A DNA stretch of 64,000 nt, taken from positions 19,634 to 83,633 of the forward strand of contig JAHRWA010000038.1 of the NCBI GenBank assembly GCA_019090455.1, given 5' to 3'. Position 1 is the first letter of the stretch, and each line of letters opens with the position of its first letter. This document shows positions 26,373 to 36,388 of the stretch, in pieces. The notes beneath the pieces were generated by a model that saw nothing but the letters and a program-made list of their open reading frames with translations, did no database searches and had not been told where the DNA came from. A program made the position numbers and the translations under genes. Source of the stretch: Pseudomonadales bacterium (GTDB lineage Bacteria > Pseudomonadota > Gammaproteobacteria > Pseudomonadales > DC-out160).

Positions 26373-27530
26373 TTATCGACCCTCCCCTCGAGTACCATCT
26401 CGACGCGTTCGAGTTCGCGCACCGACATTATCATCGATGCCGCCCAAACTCTGGCTTAATGGAATATTGCTAATGGTTCGTTGCTGCGGAATTATCTTAT
26501 CCAGAGGTAAATAGAGCATGTTATTGCCGCCATCCACATCCACCAACACCTTGGTAGAAGAACTTAACACATCTTCCATGGTTTCAAGATATAACCGCTG
26601 TCGAGTTACCTTAGGGGCTTTTTGGTATTCTGCTAACAATTTCGAGAATCGATTGGTTTCACCATTCGCTTGCGCGATCACTTCTTGCTTGTAGGCATTC
26701 GATTCACTTTCTTGACGTTTTGCATAACCTCTAGCTTCTGGAATGATACCGTTTGAATAGGCTTCAGCTTCGTTCTTCAATCGCGTTTTATCTTCCTTTG
26801 CTTTGATGACATCATCAAAAGCCGCCTTTACTGCCTTAGGTGGGTGAGCATCCTGGATATTCACTTTATCCACATAGATCCCACTACTATAGATATCTAG
26901 GTAACTTTGTAATCGCCCTTTCACATCTTGGGCCATAACATGTCGACCCTCAGTTAAGATGAGGTCTAAGTCGCTATTACCCACTTCATGGCGCAAAGCA
27001 CTTTCAGTTGCTTGGCGAAGCGAGCCTAAAGGGTCACCAATATCGAGAAAAAACGCTCTCGGATCCTGCACCCTATACTGCACAACCAACTGAACATCGA
27101 CGATGTTGTCGTCTTTCGTTAGCATCGTAGCCTGATGTGCATGTGAGCTGACTTGTTTTGTATTGACCTTTAAAATTCGGTCTATAAAGGGTGGATTCCA
27201 CCGTAAACCCGCGCCCTTAATCTCACTGTATTCTCCAAAATGCAGTACGACCGCTTCCTCCGCTTCTTCTACGGTATAAAAACCAGAAAAAACCCAGAAA
27301 CCACCGGCAATTACTGCTGCGATTACTGCTAAAACAACAAAACTACCGCCGCTTTTGCCACCGGAACCGCTACCACCAGAACCGCCTTTGCCACCGCCAA
27401 ACAGACTACCAAGACGGTCTTGTAATTTCTTCAGCACCTCATCAAGATCAGGAGGTCCCTGGTTGTTATTATTGCCACCCCATGGGTCCTGGTTATTGTT
27501 GCGACCCCCACCCGGTTCATTCCAGGCCAT
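26373..27530 (-). CDS. hflK: HflK, SPFH-family modulator of FtsH
   Basis: Partner of HflC in the FtsH-regulating membrane complex. The start MAWNEPGG (ATG 27530, 385 aa) is the family's usual one. A Gly/Asn-rich cytoplasmic leader and a GGSGGSGSGG stretch lead to a single membrane span (~residues 65-85), then the SPFH domain with VEEAEEAVVLHFGEY and a long helix with NEAEAYSNGIIPEARG. The cluster order hflX-hflK-hflC downstream of hfq is conserved in gammaproteobacteria. Confidence 0.95.
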   Translation of the reverse strand: MAWNEPGGGRNNNQDPWGGNNNNQGPPDLDEVLKKLQDRLGSLFGGGKGGSGGSGSGGKSGGSFVVLAVIAAVIAGGFWVFSGFYTVEEAEEAVVLHFGEYSEIKGAGLRWNPPFIDRILKVNTKQVSSHAHQATMLTKDDNIVDVQLVVQYRVQDPRAFFLDIGDPLGSLRQATESALRHEVGNSDLDLILTEGRHVMAQDVKGRLQSYLDIYSSGIYVDKVNIQDAHPPKAVKAAFDDVIKAKEDKTRLKNEAEAYSNGIIPEARGYAKRQESESNAYKQEVIAQANGETNRFSKLLAEYQKAPKVTRQRLYLETMEDVLSSSTKVLVDVDGGNNMLYLPLDKIIPQQRTISNIPLSQSLGGIDDNVGARTRTRRDGTRGEGR

Positions 27531-27775
27531 AAAACTCTCCATTTTTCTGATGGTTAACATTGAACTAATTTACCCCATTAAGTAGCAACACTAGGTTGCA
27601 ATACAAGGACGCCACACTGACGACTTTGTATTCATGCTGCTAATGATTTGAGGTATCTCGATTTGAAAACAAATCATCAATCTCCACAAGATTAATCGTA
27701 AAAACCATGACTTCTTTAAGTGATGATTTTATACCTTGCAAATAGCCGGTTGTCATCTTATTACTTATTTAATAC

Positions 27776-29065
27776 CTATACATATCGCAGTTTATCTTCA
27801 GAAAGATCTAGCTGCTTTAAAACCTGGTAGTAAGCTTTGCGAGGGATTCGAATCGTCAAATGTAAATTACCATCATCTAAACACTCTTCACTTACCACTG
27901 CACTCTGCTGATAGAAGGCAGATCGTAATCGACCCTGACATGGCTTTAAACATAATGTCTTTTCAACCAGCGGAGCCACTAACAACTCCGAAATAGCTTG
28001 AGATATTAGCTCGATACCCTGGTCTTGCGCAGCAGACACCCAAACGCGAATCGGTTTTTCTAACTCATCTCTTTCTATTCTTGGGTCCAACCCTAAAAGA
28101 TCAATCTTATTATAAATTTCTAATCGAGGTATTTGATCAGCGTCTATCTCTTTTAATACGGACTCCACTTCCACTATATTCTCTTCACGCTCCTCGCCGC
28201 TGGCATCAACCACATGCAACAACAGGTCAGCTTCTCGAGTCTCTTCCAACGTTGCTCTAAAAGCATCTACCACTTGATGCGGGAGATGACGAATAAAGCC
28301 AACGGTATCAGCCAACACAATGGGCCCCACATCCGCTATCTCCAAACGTCGAAGCGTGGGATCGAGAGTGGCGAATAATTTATCCGCGGCATAAACACTG
28401 GATTCTGTCATTTGATTAAAAAGCGTGGATTTTCCGGCATTCGTGTAACCCACCAACGATAAAGTTGGAATATCTGCTCTTTGCCTAGATCTGCGTCCTT
28501 GATTGCGCTGTTTGCGCACCTTATCTAGCCTTCGAGTAATCGCTTTGATTCGGTTGCGCACCATACGCCGATCAGATTCCAACTGCGTTTCACCGGGGCC
28601 TCTCAATCCGATGCCCCCTTTCTGTCTTTCCAAATGAGTCCAACCACGCACCAATCGGGTCGATAAATGCTGTAGTTGAGCCAACTCTACTTGCAACTTC
28701 CCCTCAAACGTTCGAGCACGCTGCGCGAATATATCAAGAATGAGTCCGGTACGATCCAATACGCGACACTCTAAGGTTTTTTCTAGGTTACGCTCTTGGG
28801 AGGGCGATAGTCCGTGATTAAAAAGCACTAATTCAGCACCCTCATCACGCACAATAGCGGCGATCTCTTCCACTTTTCCCGTTCCGATGAAATAACGAGG
28901 ATCAGGCCCATGACGGGAACCTGTCACAATACAAATAGGATCAGCGCCTGCTGAGGCAGCCAACATTTCAAATTCTAGGGGATCTTCTCTTTCTCGGGAC
29001 TCGGGGAAATCGATGTGAACTAAAACGGCCTTTTCACCAGTCTCAGATCGTTCAAAAAAAAGCAT
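27776..29065 (-). CDS. hflX: Ribosome-associated GTPase HflX
   Basis: HflX splits and rescues stalled or heat-damaged ribosomes. The 429-aa protein has an N-terminal HflX domain (residues ~1-190) with the conserved glycine-rich linker GGIGLRGPGETQLE near residue 148. The GTPase domain follows: P-loop GYTNAGKST (~208), ATLDPTLR switch I, DTVGFI G3 motif and NKID G4 motif. It lies downstream of hfq, with a 167-bp gap that holds a stable hairpin. Confidence 0.95.
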   Translation of the reverse strand: MLFFERSETGEKAVLVHIDFPESREREDPLEFEMLAASAGADPICIVTGSRHGPDPRYFIGTGKVEEIAAIVRDEGAELVLFNHGLSPSQERNLEKTLECRVLDRTGLILDIFAQRARTFEGKLQVELAQLQHLSTRLVRGWTHLERQKGGIGLRGPGETQLESDRRMVRNRIKAITRRLDKVRKQRNQGRRSRQRADIPTLSLVGYTNAGKSTLFNQMTESSVYAADKLFATLDPTLRRLEIADVGPIVLADTVGFIRHLPHQVVDAFRATLEETREADLLLHVVDASGEEREENIVEVESVLKEIDADQIPRLEIYNKIDLLGLDPRIERDELEKPIRVWVSAAQDQGIELISQAISELLVAPLVEKTLCLKPCQGRLRSAFYQQSAVVSEECLDDGNLHLTIRIPRKAYYQVLKQLDLSEDKLRYV

Positions 29066-29122
29066 ATTTAGCGTATCTCGCTGTTTGCGATTTGGTTTTT
29101 AATCAGAAGTATAAATAGAGAG

Positions 29123-29159
29123 CTGGGCCTGCCACTCACAGAATGGCACAAAGACCCAG
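29123..29159. other. Hairpin in the hfq-hflX gap
   Basis: CTGGG (29123-29127) pairs with CCCAG (29155-29159), and the inner TGCCA (29130-29134) pairs with TGGCA (29144-29148), with a 9-base loop and an internal loop. No T-tract follows, so attenuation, RNA processing or a small RNA end are open options. Confidence 0.5.
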
Positions 29160-29232
29160 AGCACCCATCACTCTTCCAACCGGCAATAACGGCTAAAGAA
29201 GTCATGGGTAAAATACCGAAACAAGTCCAGTA

Positions 29233-29526
29233 TCAGTTATTGCCGAAATTTCCCATGTTTTCGTCCTGCTCCTCTGGCCCAGAGCCCGAAGTACCTTGCC
29301 CCCCACCATCACCAGACAATTTGGGATTACGTGCCGGTACAACAGTTGAAATAGCATGTTTATAAACCATTTGGCTCACGTTATTTCTCAGTAATACGAC
29401 GTATTGATCAAAAGATTCTACCTGTCCTTGCAACTTAATTCCGTTGACTAAAAAAATAGAAACAGGAATGCGCTCCTTTCGAAGTGCGTTTAAAAAAGGG
29501 TCTTGTAAAGAGTGCCCCTTTGACAT
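29233..29526 (-). CDS. hfq: RNA chaperone Hfq
   Basis: Hfq is the hexameric Sm-like chaperone that pairs small RNAs with mRNAs. The start [22 protein letters not shown] and the Sm1/Sm2 signatures ([20 protein letters not shown] and [12 protein letters not shown]) are nearly invariant. The distal-face and lateral-rim residues, including RKER near 16-19, are present. The Gly/Ser/Glu-rich C-terminal tail (72-97) is of variable-family type. AGGAG precedes the ATG. Confidence 0.98.
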   Translation of the reverse strand: MSKGHSLQDPFLNALRKERIPVSIFLVNGIKLQGQVESFDQYVVLLRNNVSQMVYKHAISTVVPARNPKLSGDGGGQGTSGSGPEEQDENMGNFGNN

Positions 29527-29710
29527 GGTCTTTCTCCTATGTAGGATTAAATGGGTGCCCAGAGGGCAATAGTCTGCACAGTAATCAGCGCTAGAATCAG
29601 CACTGCAATAAACAAAAGTCTTTCTAAATCAATGCACCAAGCTAAAAATACAAAACTAACCTTCAGTTTCAGGGTCAAGCCGGCATCGCGTCAAGCTTTT
29701 GTTTCGTTTC

Positions 29711-30706
29711 TCATATGGTGGCAAAAGGCATATTTTTCAAGGCCGTATTTAACAAATCAGTATCATCTGAATCCAACCAAATGACGTCTGGCCAACTTCG
29801 CAACCAAGTCAATTGACGTTTGGCCAATTGCCTAGTGGCGATAATTCCTCTTTCCACCATAGCATCGTAGTCTATTTTTCCCGCTAGGCAATCCCAAACC
29901 TGCCGATAACCTACCGCTCTGATCGAAGGCAGACTATCTGTCAAATCCTCGCGATTAAAAAGCGTTCTAACCTCATCCACTAACCCTAAATCCAGCATCA
30001 AATGAAAACGTGTAGCGATTCGTTGATGCAGTTCGGCTCTACTGTTAGGCGCTATAGCAAAGCTCGTCACGTTAAAATCAAATATCGACGCAGCACCTTG
30101 TTCTTTTAATTCACTCTGATTATCCAACTGTCGATTATGTAAATCGGTCATCGTGTTACCACTGATGTAATAAATCTCTAGCGCCCGCTGAATACGTTGC
30201 TTGTCATTCTGATGAATTCTACGAGCGGATACAGGATCGAACCGTGCGAGATCCTGATGCAAAGCAGGCCAGCCTCGAGTTTCTGCCTCTTCAATCAACT
30301 TTTTTCGGACACTAGAGTCGGCACTGGGTAAATCACTGAGCCCATCCAGCAACACTTTGAAATAGAGCATTGAGCCGCCAACAAGAAGGGGGATTTTATG
30401 GTTGGCAATTATCTTTGCCATTTCCACTAACGCATCCTTTCGAAAGTCAGCCGCCGAGTATGCATCGGCAGGGTCTCGGATATCGATGAGACGATGAGGT
30501 GTTTTTTTTAACTCTAACGCTGTGGGCTTTGCGCTACCAATATCCAGCCCTCGGTAAACCTGAGCCGAATCAACACTGATCAATTCGAAGGGATACTTTT
30601 CTACCAATTCTGTTGCGAGCGCCGTTTTGCCGGATGCTGTAGGCCCCATTAAAAACACGACATTCGGTTTATTGGCTTCAGTAATGTTCGATTCAACGCC
30701 TTTCAA
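29711..30706 (-). CDS. miaA: tRNA dimethylallyltransferase
   Basis: MiaA adds the isopentenyl group to A37 of tRNAs that read UNN codons. P-loop GPTASGKT lies ~20 residues from the start. [17 protein letters not shown] and the [14 protein letters not shown] motif follow, then a C-terminal region with RAVGYRQVW and [12 protein letters not shown] that contacts tRNA. No ATG precedes the P-loop in frame. The TTG at 30706 has AAAGG 7 bp upstream and is my choice; an earlier TTG at 30727 is possible. It lies between mutL and hfq, the usual order. Confidence 0.94.
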   Translation of the reverse strand: MKGVESNITEANKPNVVFLMGPTASGKTALATELVEKYPFELISVDSAQVYRGLDIGSAKPTALELKKTPHRLIDIRDPADAYSAADFRKDALVEMAKIIANHKIPLLVGGSMLYFKVLLDGLSDLPSADSSVRKKLIEEAETRGWPALHQDLARFDPVSARRIHQNDKQRIQRALEIYYISGNTMTDLHNRQLDNQSELKEQGAASIFDFNVTSFAIAPNSRAELHQRIATRFHLMLDLGLVDEVRTLFNREDLTDSLPSIRAVGYRQVWDCLAGKIDYDAMVERGIIATRQLAKRQLTWLRSWPDVIWLDSDDTDLLNTALKNMPFATI

Positions 30707-30772
30707 TTCAGAACCTTTCAATTTCAAAACCCATCACAACAACACCATTAAGAGAATCGCCCCCCCGTCACA

Positions 30773-32647
30773 TCACTGGCCACGCATAAACAACTTATCG
30801 AGTTCAAACATCGACATTTGCACCCAAGTAGGTCGGCCATGATTGCACTGCCCCGAACGCTCGGTCTGCTCCATATCCCGTAACAAGGCGTTCATTTCAG
30901 TCACCGTCAAACTACGATTAGCACGAACCGACCCATGGCACGCCATGGTTCCCAAGATGCCATCAATATAGCTTTTGATTCGATCACTTCTATCATGCGT
31001 TGCCAAATCGGATAACACGTCTCGAACGAGCTGCTCCACATTTGCCTTTCGTAGGATCGCGGGGATTTGTCGCACCACCACTGTTTCAGGCCCCATCCGT
31101 TCCAACCTAAATCCCAACTCATCAAACACAACCGGATTCTCATCTGCGATATCCGCTTCTTTTTGACTCACAGCAATCGACACTGGCACCAAAAGAGGCT
31201 GCGAGGTAATACTCTGCGTCGCATACCCCTGCTTCATTCTTTCATAAGTAATCCGTTCATGTGCAGCATGCATATCAACGACAATTAATCCCTCTTGGTT
31301 TTGTGCCAAGATATAAACCCCATGAAGTTGCGCCACAGCAAACCCCAAGGGAGGGTTAACATTTTGGCTATCATCACTAAAGTTAGGGCTGGAGCTTAAA
31401 CTGGGGTAGGGATTTGAGTTGGAACTAGAGTTAGAACTAGAGCCAGACGCAGCAAAGGCAGCTATTGAATCCGATGCGGCTGAAGAATCGGGATGCAAAT
31501 TTTGATACGCGGCCATTTGCTCCATCACCTTCTGAGAACTAACCCTCTCCTTCAAAGGAAAATACAATTGATTTTGAGCGGTAGCCTGAGCCGAGTCATC
31601 GACAGCAACAGTCTCCTCCAACGGTTTCTCAAGCTGATTCTCAGGCCGGATATCAGCAATGACACGATGCAACGAACGAAACAGAAAATCATGCACACTA
31701 CGACTATCACGAAACCGCACTTCATGTTTCGTCGGATGTACGTTGACGTCCACTGCACTCGCATCTAAGTCGAAAAAAAGTAAATACGCTGGATGGCGAT
31801 CATGATAAAGCACATCCCTATAGGCCTGACGCACCGCGTGTGATGCCACCCGATCTCTTATCGCACGACCATTGACGTAAAAGTATTGCAAATCCGATTG
31901 GCTGCGAGAAAAGGTTGGCAACCCCATCCACCCCCACAACGTTAGATCTCCCAAATCCATTTCAACGACAACGCTACTTTCCATAAAAGCAGCGCCACAT
32001 AACATCGCGATTCGGCGTTCTTTTTCAGCTTGAGTCCGTGCCGACTTCAACGCATAAATGACACGCTGATTGTGCTTTAGGTTAATCGTGACGTCAAAGC
32101 GACTGAGTGCAATTTTCTTAATCACCTTTTCCAGATGATTAAATTCAGTCTTCTCTTTTTTAAGAAACTTCCGTCGAGCAGGCGTATTGAAAAACAAATC
32201 CCGAACTTCAACTGTCGTACCTTGACCGTGGGCCACTGCCGATACACTTGCCGCCATCTCTCGACCTTCAGACTCCACTTGCCAACCTGCCCCCGTTTCA
32301 TCAGCTGATGAGGACATCACTAATCTTGACACGGATGCCACACTTGCCAAGGCCTCTCCTCGAAAACCTAAACTCGCAACGCACTCCAAATCATCAAGGT
32401 TGTGAATTTTACTCGTCGCATGTCGACTCAGCGCCAGGGCAAGCTCCTCTTTCGGTATTCCCTTTCCGTTGTCCCGCACCCGAATCAACTTAACCCCACC
32501 CTGCTCGACATCAATATCGATACAAGTCGCACCGGCATCCAAGCAATTTTCCAGTAGCTCTTTCACCACGGAAGCCGGCCGCTCTACGACCTCTCCAGCC
32601 GCGATTTGGTTTGCGAGCCTAGGACTCAGTAACTGAATACTCGCCAT
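30773..32647 (-). CDS. mutL: DNA mismatch repair protein MutL (endonuclease type)
   Basis: MutL couples MutS mismatch recognition to strand nicking and excision. The N-terminal GHKL ATPase shows [26 protein letters not shown] and [13 protein letters not shown]. The linker (about residues 370-420) is Ser/Asn-rich and contains a 12-bp DNA duplication. Near residue 455, [12 protein letters not shown] fits the DQHA(X)2E(X)4E endonuclease motif with Met for Gln. This suggests a self-nicking MutL as in Pseudomonas, consistent with a genome lacking MutH. Length is 624 aa. Confidence 0.96.
   Translation of the reverse strand: MASIQLLSPRLANQIAAGEVVERPASVVKELLENCLDAGATCIDIDVEQGGVKLIRVRDNGKGIPKEELALALSRHATSKIHNLDDLECVASLGFRGEALASVASVSRLVMSSSADETGAGWQVESEGREMAASVSAVAHGQGTTVEVRDLFFNTPARRKFLKKEKTEFNHLEKVIKKIALSRFDVTINLKHNQRVIYALKSARTQAEKERRIAMLCGAAFMESSVVVEMDLGDLTLWGWMGLPTFSRSQSDLQYFYVNGRAIRDRVASHAVRQAYRDVLYHDRHPAYLLFFDLDASAVDVNVHPTKHEVRFRDSRSVHDFLFRSLHRVIADIRPENQLEKPLEETVAVDDSAQATAQNQLYFPLKERVSSQKVMEQMAAYQNLHPDSSAASDSIAAFAASGSSSNSSSNSNPYPSLSSSPNFSDDSQNVNPPLGFAVAQLHGVYILAQNQEGLIVVDMHAAHERITYERMKQGYATQSITSQPLLVPVSIAVSQKEADIADENPVVFDELGFRLERMGPETVVVRQIPAILRKANVEQLVRDVLSDLATHDRSDRIKSYIDGILGTMACHGSVRANRSLTVTEMNALLRDMEQTERSGQCNHGRPTWVQMSMFELDKLFMRGQ
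31417..31440. repeat. 12-bp tandem duplication in the mutL linker
   Basis: Units agttggaactag and agttagaactag match at 11 of 12 positions and encode a repeated Ser/Asn tetrapeptide in the disordered linker of MutL. Confidence 0.75.
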
Positions 32648-32773
32648 TTATCGGATGCCCTCCTTCGATATCAATACAATCTTAAAATCTAAATAGAGAC
32701 CTTGGCCCCACTAGAGACCGAAGTTTACAAAGAAACTAAACCGTTGGAAAATCTTTCTTTTAGAGAAAAGTGT

Positions 32774-34123
32774 TTAAGAATTGGGAATTCGCAGGACCTG
32801 CCCTACTCGAATAATATCGCTACTAATCGCATTGAACGTTTTCAGTCGCTTGGGGGATATGCGATACCGTAAGGCAATTTCAGACAGCGTCTCACCTCGC
32901 GCAATCCGATGCCTAATAGGGTCGCCGTTACGTAGATTTGCGAAGTAAGTGTCTGGCGGTGGTTGTTTGTTAAAGTACTTCTTCACTCCTTTCAATATCG
33001 CTCTCGCTAGCTTATTTTGATACTCCGCCGTGGTGAATGCCTTCTCCTCCTTACGGTTAGAAATAAAACCCAGCTCAACTAAAACCCCTGGAATATCGGG
33101 GGATTTTAATACCATAAATCCCGCTTGCTCAACCTTGCTTTTATGCAATTTCGCAACTTTCCCCAACTCTCCCAAAATATAGCTGCCCACATCCAAGCTA
33201 TGCTCCATGCTACCTTCCAGCGCCAAATCCACCAACACTGATTTGAGCACATCATCCTTATCCTCTAACTCCACACCACCGATCAAATCCGCTTCATTCT
33301 CCTTCTTTGCCAAATACGATGCTCGGGTACTCGTTGCTCCACTTCGCGATAATACAAATAGGGAGGCGCCCTGAGTTCTCTCATCTTTCCAAGCATCGGC
33401 ATGCAAAGACACCATCAAATCAGCGCGATAAATGTCTCTCGCAATCTGCCTACGGCGCTTCAATTTAACGTAATAGTCGCCTTTGCGCGTCATGACCGGC
33501 CTGATTCCTGGCTCTTTTTCCATGAGATGCTTAAGACGTTGCGCTATTTGAAAAACGATATCCTTCTCTCTTACGCCATTATGGCCTGTGGCCCCTGGGT
33601 CCTCTCCTCCATGCCCAGCGTCGATCGCCACAATAACCTCACGAGTACCGAATCCCTTCTCTTGCTGCTGGCGCACCGATTTAATCGGCTGGTCGCTAAT
33701 ACTCAGTAAATCCACCACCAATCGATGACCATATTGCTTGTTTGGTTTCAGCACAAATTGGTTCGGCTTAACCTTACGGTCCAAATCAAGAACTACCCGC
33801 AAATTATCCCCATTGTGCACGGCATTACGGATACCTCGAATCAAACTATCTTTCAATTCTACCTGCATCAACTTGTCGGCAATGGTGGTATTTTTTAAAT
33901 CAATGACGACCCGATAAGGAGCCGGCAAAGTAAATAATTTGTAATTGGCCGCTTCACTCATATCAAACACCAGACGTGTCTTATCGGGTGCACGCCACAA
34001 CCGCAGGCCATTTATTTCATTGACCGCAAAACTCCACTGACTTGCGCAAACAAAAGTGAGCAGCAAGACTAGGGAAGTGCGCATAAGTGCATATAAGTGA
34101 AATGAGGGTATTAATCTAGTCAT
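32774..34123 (-). CDS. amiB: N-acetylmuramoyl-L-alanine amidase with AMIN and LysM domains
   Basis: AmiB/AmiC-type periplasmic amidases split daughter-cell peptidoglycan under EnvC or NlpD control. An N-terminal signal peptide (hydrophobic core LVLLLTFVCASQWSFA) precedes an AMIN domain (~35-145) that localises to the septum. The zinc amidase domain follows, with DAGHGGEDPGA (~180), a Glu, SLHADA and VELGFISN. One C-terminal LysM (RHRIARGETLSEIALRYRIS, residues ~400-445) completes it. An ATG 39 bp downstream of 34123 is an alternative start. It lies between tsaE and mutL as in Pseudomonas. Confidence 0.92.
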   Translation of the reverse strand: MTRLIPSFHLYALMRTSLVLLLTFVCASQWSFAVNEINGLRLWRAPDKTRLVFDMSEAANYKLFTLPAPYRVVIDLKNTTIADKLMQVELKDSLIRGIRNAVHNGDNLRVVLDLDRKVKPNQFVLKPNKQYGHRLVVDLLSISDQPIKSVRQQQEKGFGTREVIVAIDAGHGGEDPGATGHNGVREKDIVFQIAQRLKHLMEKEPGIRPVMTRKGDYYVKLKRRRQIARDIYRADLMVSLHADAWKDERTQGASLFVLSRSGATSTRASYLAKKENEADLIGGVELEDKDDVLKSVLVDLALEGSMEHSLDVGSYILGELGKVAKLHKSKVEQAGFMVLKSPDIPGVLVELGFISNRKEEKAFTTAEYQNKLARAILKGVKKYFNKQPPPDTYFANLRNGDPIRHRIARGETLSEIALRYRISPKRLKTFNAISSDIIRVGQVLRIPNS

Positions 34124-34196
34124 AGGATATCGGTACTTACTATACTTATCATTGATACTAGCCTAATTATCAGCTAATACTGTTTCTTCTCTTGGC

Positions 34197-34676
34197 TCAA
34201 GAGTATCTCAAAATCAGGCTCTCGCCCTTAACCGTTTTTGCTTCCATCAAGAGTTTTCTACCCTCTGTCGCTAGCGCTATATTAACGACAAGGTCAGGTA
34301 GAGGTATGAATCCATCACCACGTTCCGGCCACTCGATAATACAAATTACTTGGGGACCGCTATATTCTCGAATCCCAATAAACTCCAATTCTTCAGCATC
34401 ACCCAACCGATAAAGATCAAAATGAAAAACCTGAAACCGGCCCAAATCATAGGGCTCCACTAAGGTATAGGTGGGACTCTTTACCGCACCGGAGTGGCCT
34501 AAGCCTCGAATAATTCCGGCAGTTAACGTTGTCTTTCCCGCACCTAAGCAACCATCCAAATAAATAACTTCGCCGCCCACTAAGGAGGAAGCGATTTCCC
34601 CGCCAATGGCATGCATGGCTAACTCATCGCGAGCCAACACAGCTCTCTGCCTGTTTCCTCCATTGGATTCACTCAA
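34197..34676 (-). CDS. tsaE: tRNA t6A biosynthesis ATPase TsaE
   Basis: TsaE is the ATPase of the TsaBDE complex that makes threonylcarbamoyl-adenosine at A37 of ANN-decoding tRNAs. Walker A GCLGAGKTTL is near residue 45. SPTYTLVEPY, FHFDLYRL and IEWPERG are family motifs. The start is TTG at 34676 with a strong GGAGG about 10 bp upstream. Length (159 aa) is normal. Confidence 0.95.
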   Translation of the reverse strand: MSESNGGNRQRAVLARDELAMHAIGGEIASSLVGGEVIYLDGCLGAGKTTLTAGIIRGLGHSGAVKSPTYTLVEPYDLGRFQVFHFDLYRLGDAEELEFIGIREYSGPQVICIIEWPERGDGFIPLPDLVVNIALATEGRKLLMEAKTVKGESLILRYS

Positions 34677-34712
34677 CTTTTTTTAACCTCCAGGAAAAAG
34701 GGTAATACATAC

Positions 34713-36314
34713 TTATCCATAATTAATAATTTGCCGCAATGGCTGCATCAAGTCAGTGGCTAACAGTCCGCGTTCCCCTTGATTCAAAGCCACCAAATCT
34801 GCCGCCAGTCCATGAATAAACGGCCCCAATGATGCCGCATCCGAGAGTGAAAGTCCTTGCGCCAATAAGGCACCTATAATACCGCTCAACACGTCACCCA
34901 TGCCACCACTTGCCATTCCCGGGTTACCCACTGCCGTCAAATAGACTTTCGGATTATCCTCTCCCGCACAGATAATCGTGCCTGGCCCTTTCAATACAAC
35001 AGCGCCACCGTACAAGTTCTGCAAGGCTCTCGCCGTTCTAAATCTATCTTCTTGAATAGCCTGAATGTCTACCCCTAGCAATCGGGCTGCTTCTCCTGGA
35101 TGCGGTGTCAGAATCCAATTATCGTTTCGCGCTTGCTGGCCATACCCTTCCAACTTTCCGGCAGATAATAAATTTAATCCATCCGCATCCAACACCACCG
35201 GCGATGAAGTTTGCATAGCGGCATTTAATAATTCCTCCGACCAGAGAGAGCGACCCAAACCCGGACCCACCACAATCACATCCGCCTTAGAAAGCAATGG
35301 CTCCATATCAGAATCCGATTCTACACTGTGGCACATTACCTCGGGGCAACGTGCTACAACCAGCGGAAGATGCTCTTGATGGGTTGCCACTGAAACCAAA
35401 CCCGCACCACATCGCATTGCCGATTCTGCAGCCATAATAACAGCACCGGCCATTCCGTAATCCCCACCGACAACCAACACATGACCGAAAGAGCCTTTGT
35501 GAGCATTTTTTTTGCGAGAGGGTAATAGCCTCTTTAAATCGAGCAAAGTCACTCGCCGTACCTCACTGGGAATCCGTTCATAGATTGCCGCAGGCACACC
35601 AAGGTCATCGAAATAAAGTTCACCCGAATACTCTGTGCCTTCCCCCGTGAGCAAGCCTTGTTTACATGCGATAAAAGTGATGGTGCATTCCGCCTTCACT
35701 GCCACGCCCAAAACACGACCGGTATCGGCCGATAAGCCAGAAGGAATATCTAAAGCTAAACAAGGGATTGCACTTTCATTTATCGCAATCACCGCCTTCT
35801 CATACTCGCCGCCAACATCACTATTGAGACCCGTACCTAATAGACCATCAACCAACACATCTGCCTGCAACGATTGTCCGGCATGGGTCTTAGCAAGATA
35901 GGTCTTAGCAAGATAGGTCTCACACGGCACCTTGTCTTGCAAACATTCGTTATAAAGGGCTAGCGCATCCCCAGCGAGTTTATTGGTATCCCCTACCTGA
36001 TAAAGCATGACCTCAATTCCCGCATTATGGGCGAGTCGCGCTAACACATAGCCATCACCCCCATTATTTCCCCTGCCACAAAACACCGCAATCCGTTCGC
36101 ACTGCGGCCATCTTTGCTTTAACAACTGAAAAGCAGCACCTCCCGCTTTTTTCATTAAATCCAGACCCGGCATTTGATGCTCATCGATGGCACAACGGTC
36201 CAACTGCCGAGTTTGACTGGCGGAATACAATTGAACCGGTAATGGCTCTTTCGCAATACTTTCCAGATTACTAAGCTCTGACCTTACCCAATGCGATGAA
36301 GGGGACGAATCCAT
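34713..36314 (-). CDS. nnr: Bifunctional NAD(P)H-hydrate repair enzyme
   Basis: Nnr repairs hydrated NAD(P)H. The N-terminal epimerase domain (~30-240) contains FCGRGNNGGDGYVLAR, and the C-terminal ADP-dependent dehydratase (~260-530) contains GSFGHVLVVGGDYGMAGA, LTPHPGEAARLLG and GNPGMASGGMGDVLSG. The full length of 533 aa shows both activities on one chain. A small extra AKTYLAKTYLAKTHAGQ segment in the first domain comes from a 15-bp duplication. It overlaps no neighbour and is divergent from queG. Confidence 0.95.
   Translation of the reverse strand: MDSSPSSHWVRSELSNLESIAKEPLPVQLYSASQTRQLDRCAIDEHQMPGLDLMKKAGGAAFQLLKQRWPQCERIAVFCGRGNNGGDGYVLARLAHNAGIEVMLYQVGDTNKLAGDALALYNECLQDKVPCETYLAKTYLAKTHAGQSLQADVLVDGLLGTGLNSDVGGEYEKAVIAINESAIPCLALDIPSGLSADTGRVLGVAVKAECTITFIACKQGLLTGEGTEYSGELYFDDLGVPAAIYERIPSEVRRVTLLDLKRLLPSRKKNAHKGSFGHVLVVGGDYGMAGAVIMAAESAMRCGAGLVSVATHQEHLPLVVARCPEVMCHSVESDSDMEPLLSKADVIVVGPGLGRSLWSEELLNAAMQTSSPVVLDADGLNLLSAGKLEGYGQQARNDNWILTPHPGEAARLLGVDIQAIQEDRFRTARALQNLYGGAVVLKGPGTIICAGEDNPKVYLTAVGNPGMASGGMGDVLSGIIGALLAQGLSLSDAASLGPFIHGLAADLVALNQGERGLLATDLMQPLRQIINYG
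35883..35920. repeat. 15-bp tandem repeats in nnr
   Basis: Units atgggtcttagcaag and ataggtcttagcaag match at 14 of 15 positions and a partial third unit ataggtct follows. They are in frame and produce the YLAKT repeat in the epimerase domain. Confidence 0.88.
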
Positions 36315-36317
36315 GAG

Positions 36318-36345
36318 TTTCCACCTTGTTGTGTCTGTGTATAAT
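36318..36345 (+). promoter_or_regulatory. Candidate queG promoter
   Basis: A perfect -10 TATAAT at 36340-36345 has TTTCCA 16 bp upstream (four of six -35 matches). It lies about 40 bp before the queG ATG, in the nnr-queG divergent gap. Confidence 0.45.
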
Positions 36346-36388
36346 TAACTAATTCTATATCCAGGGGACTACGGATAGCCATCATCAA

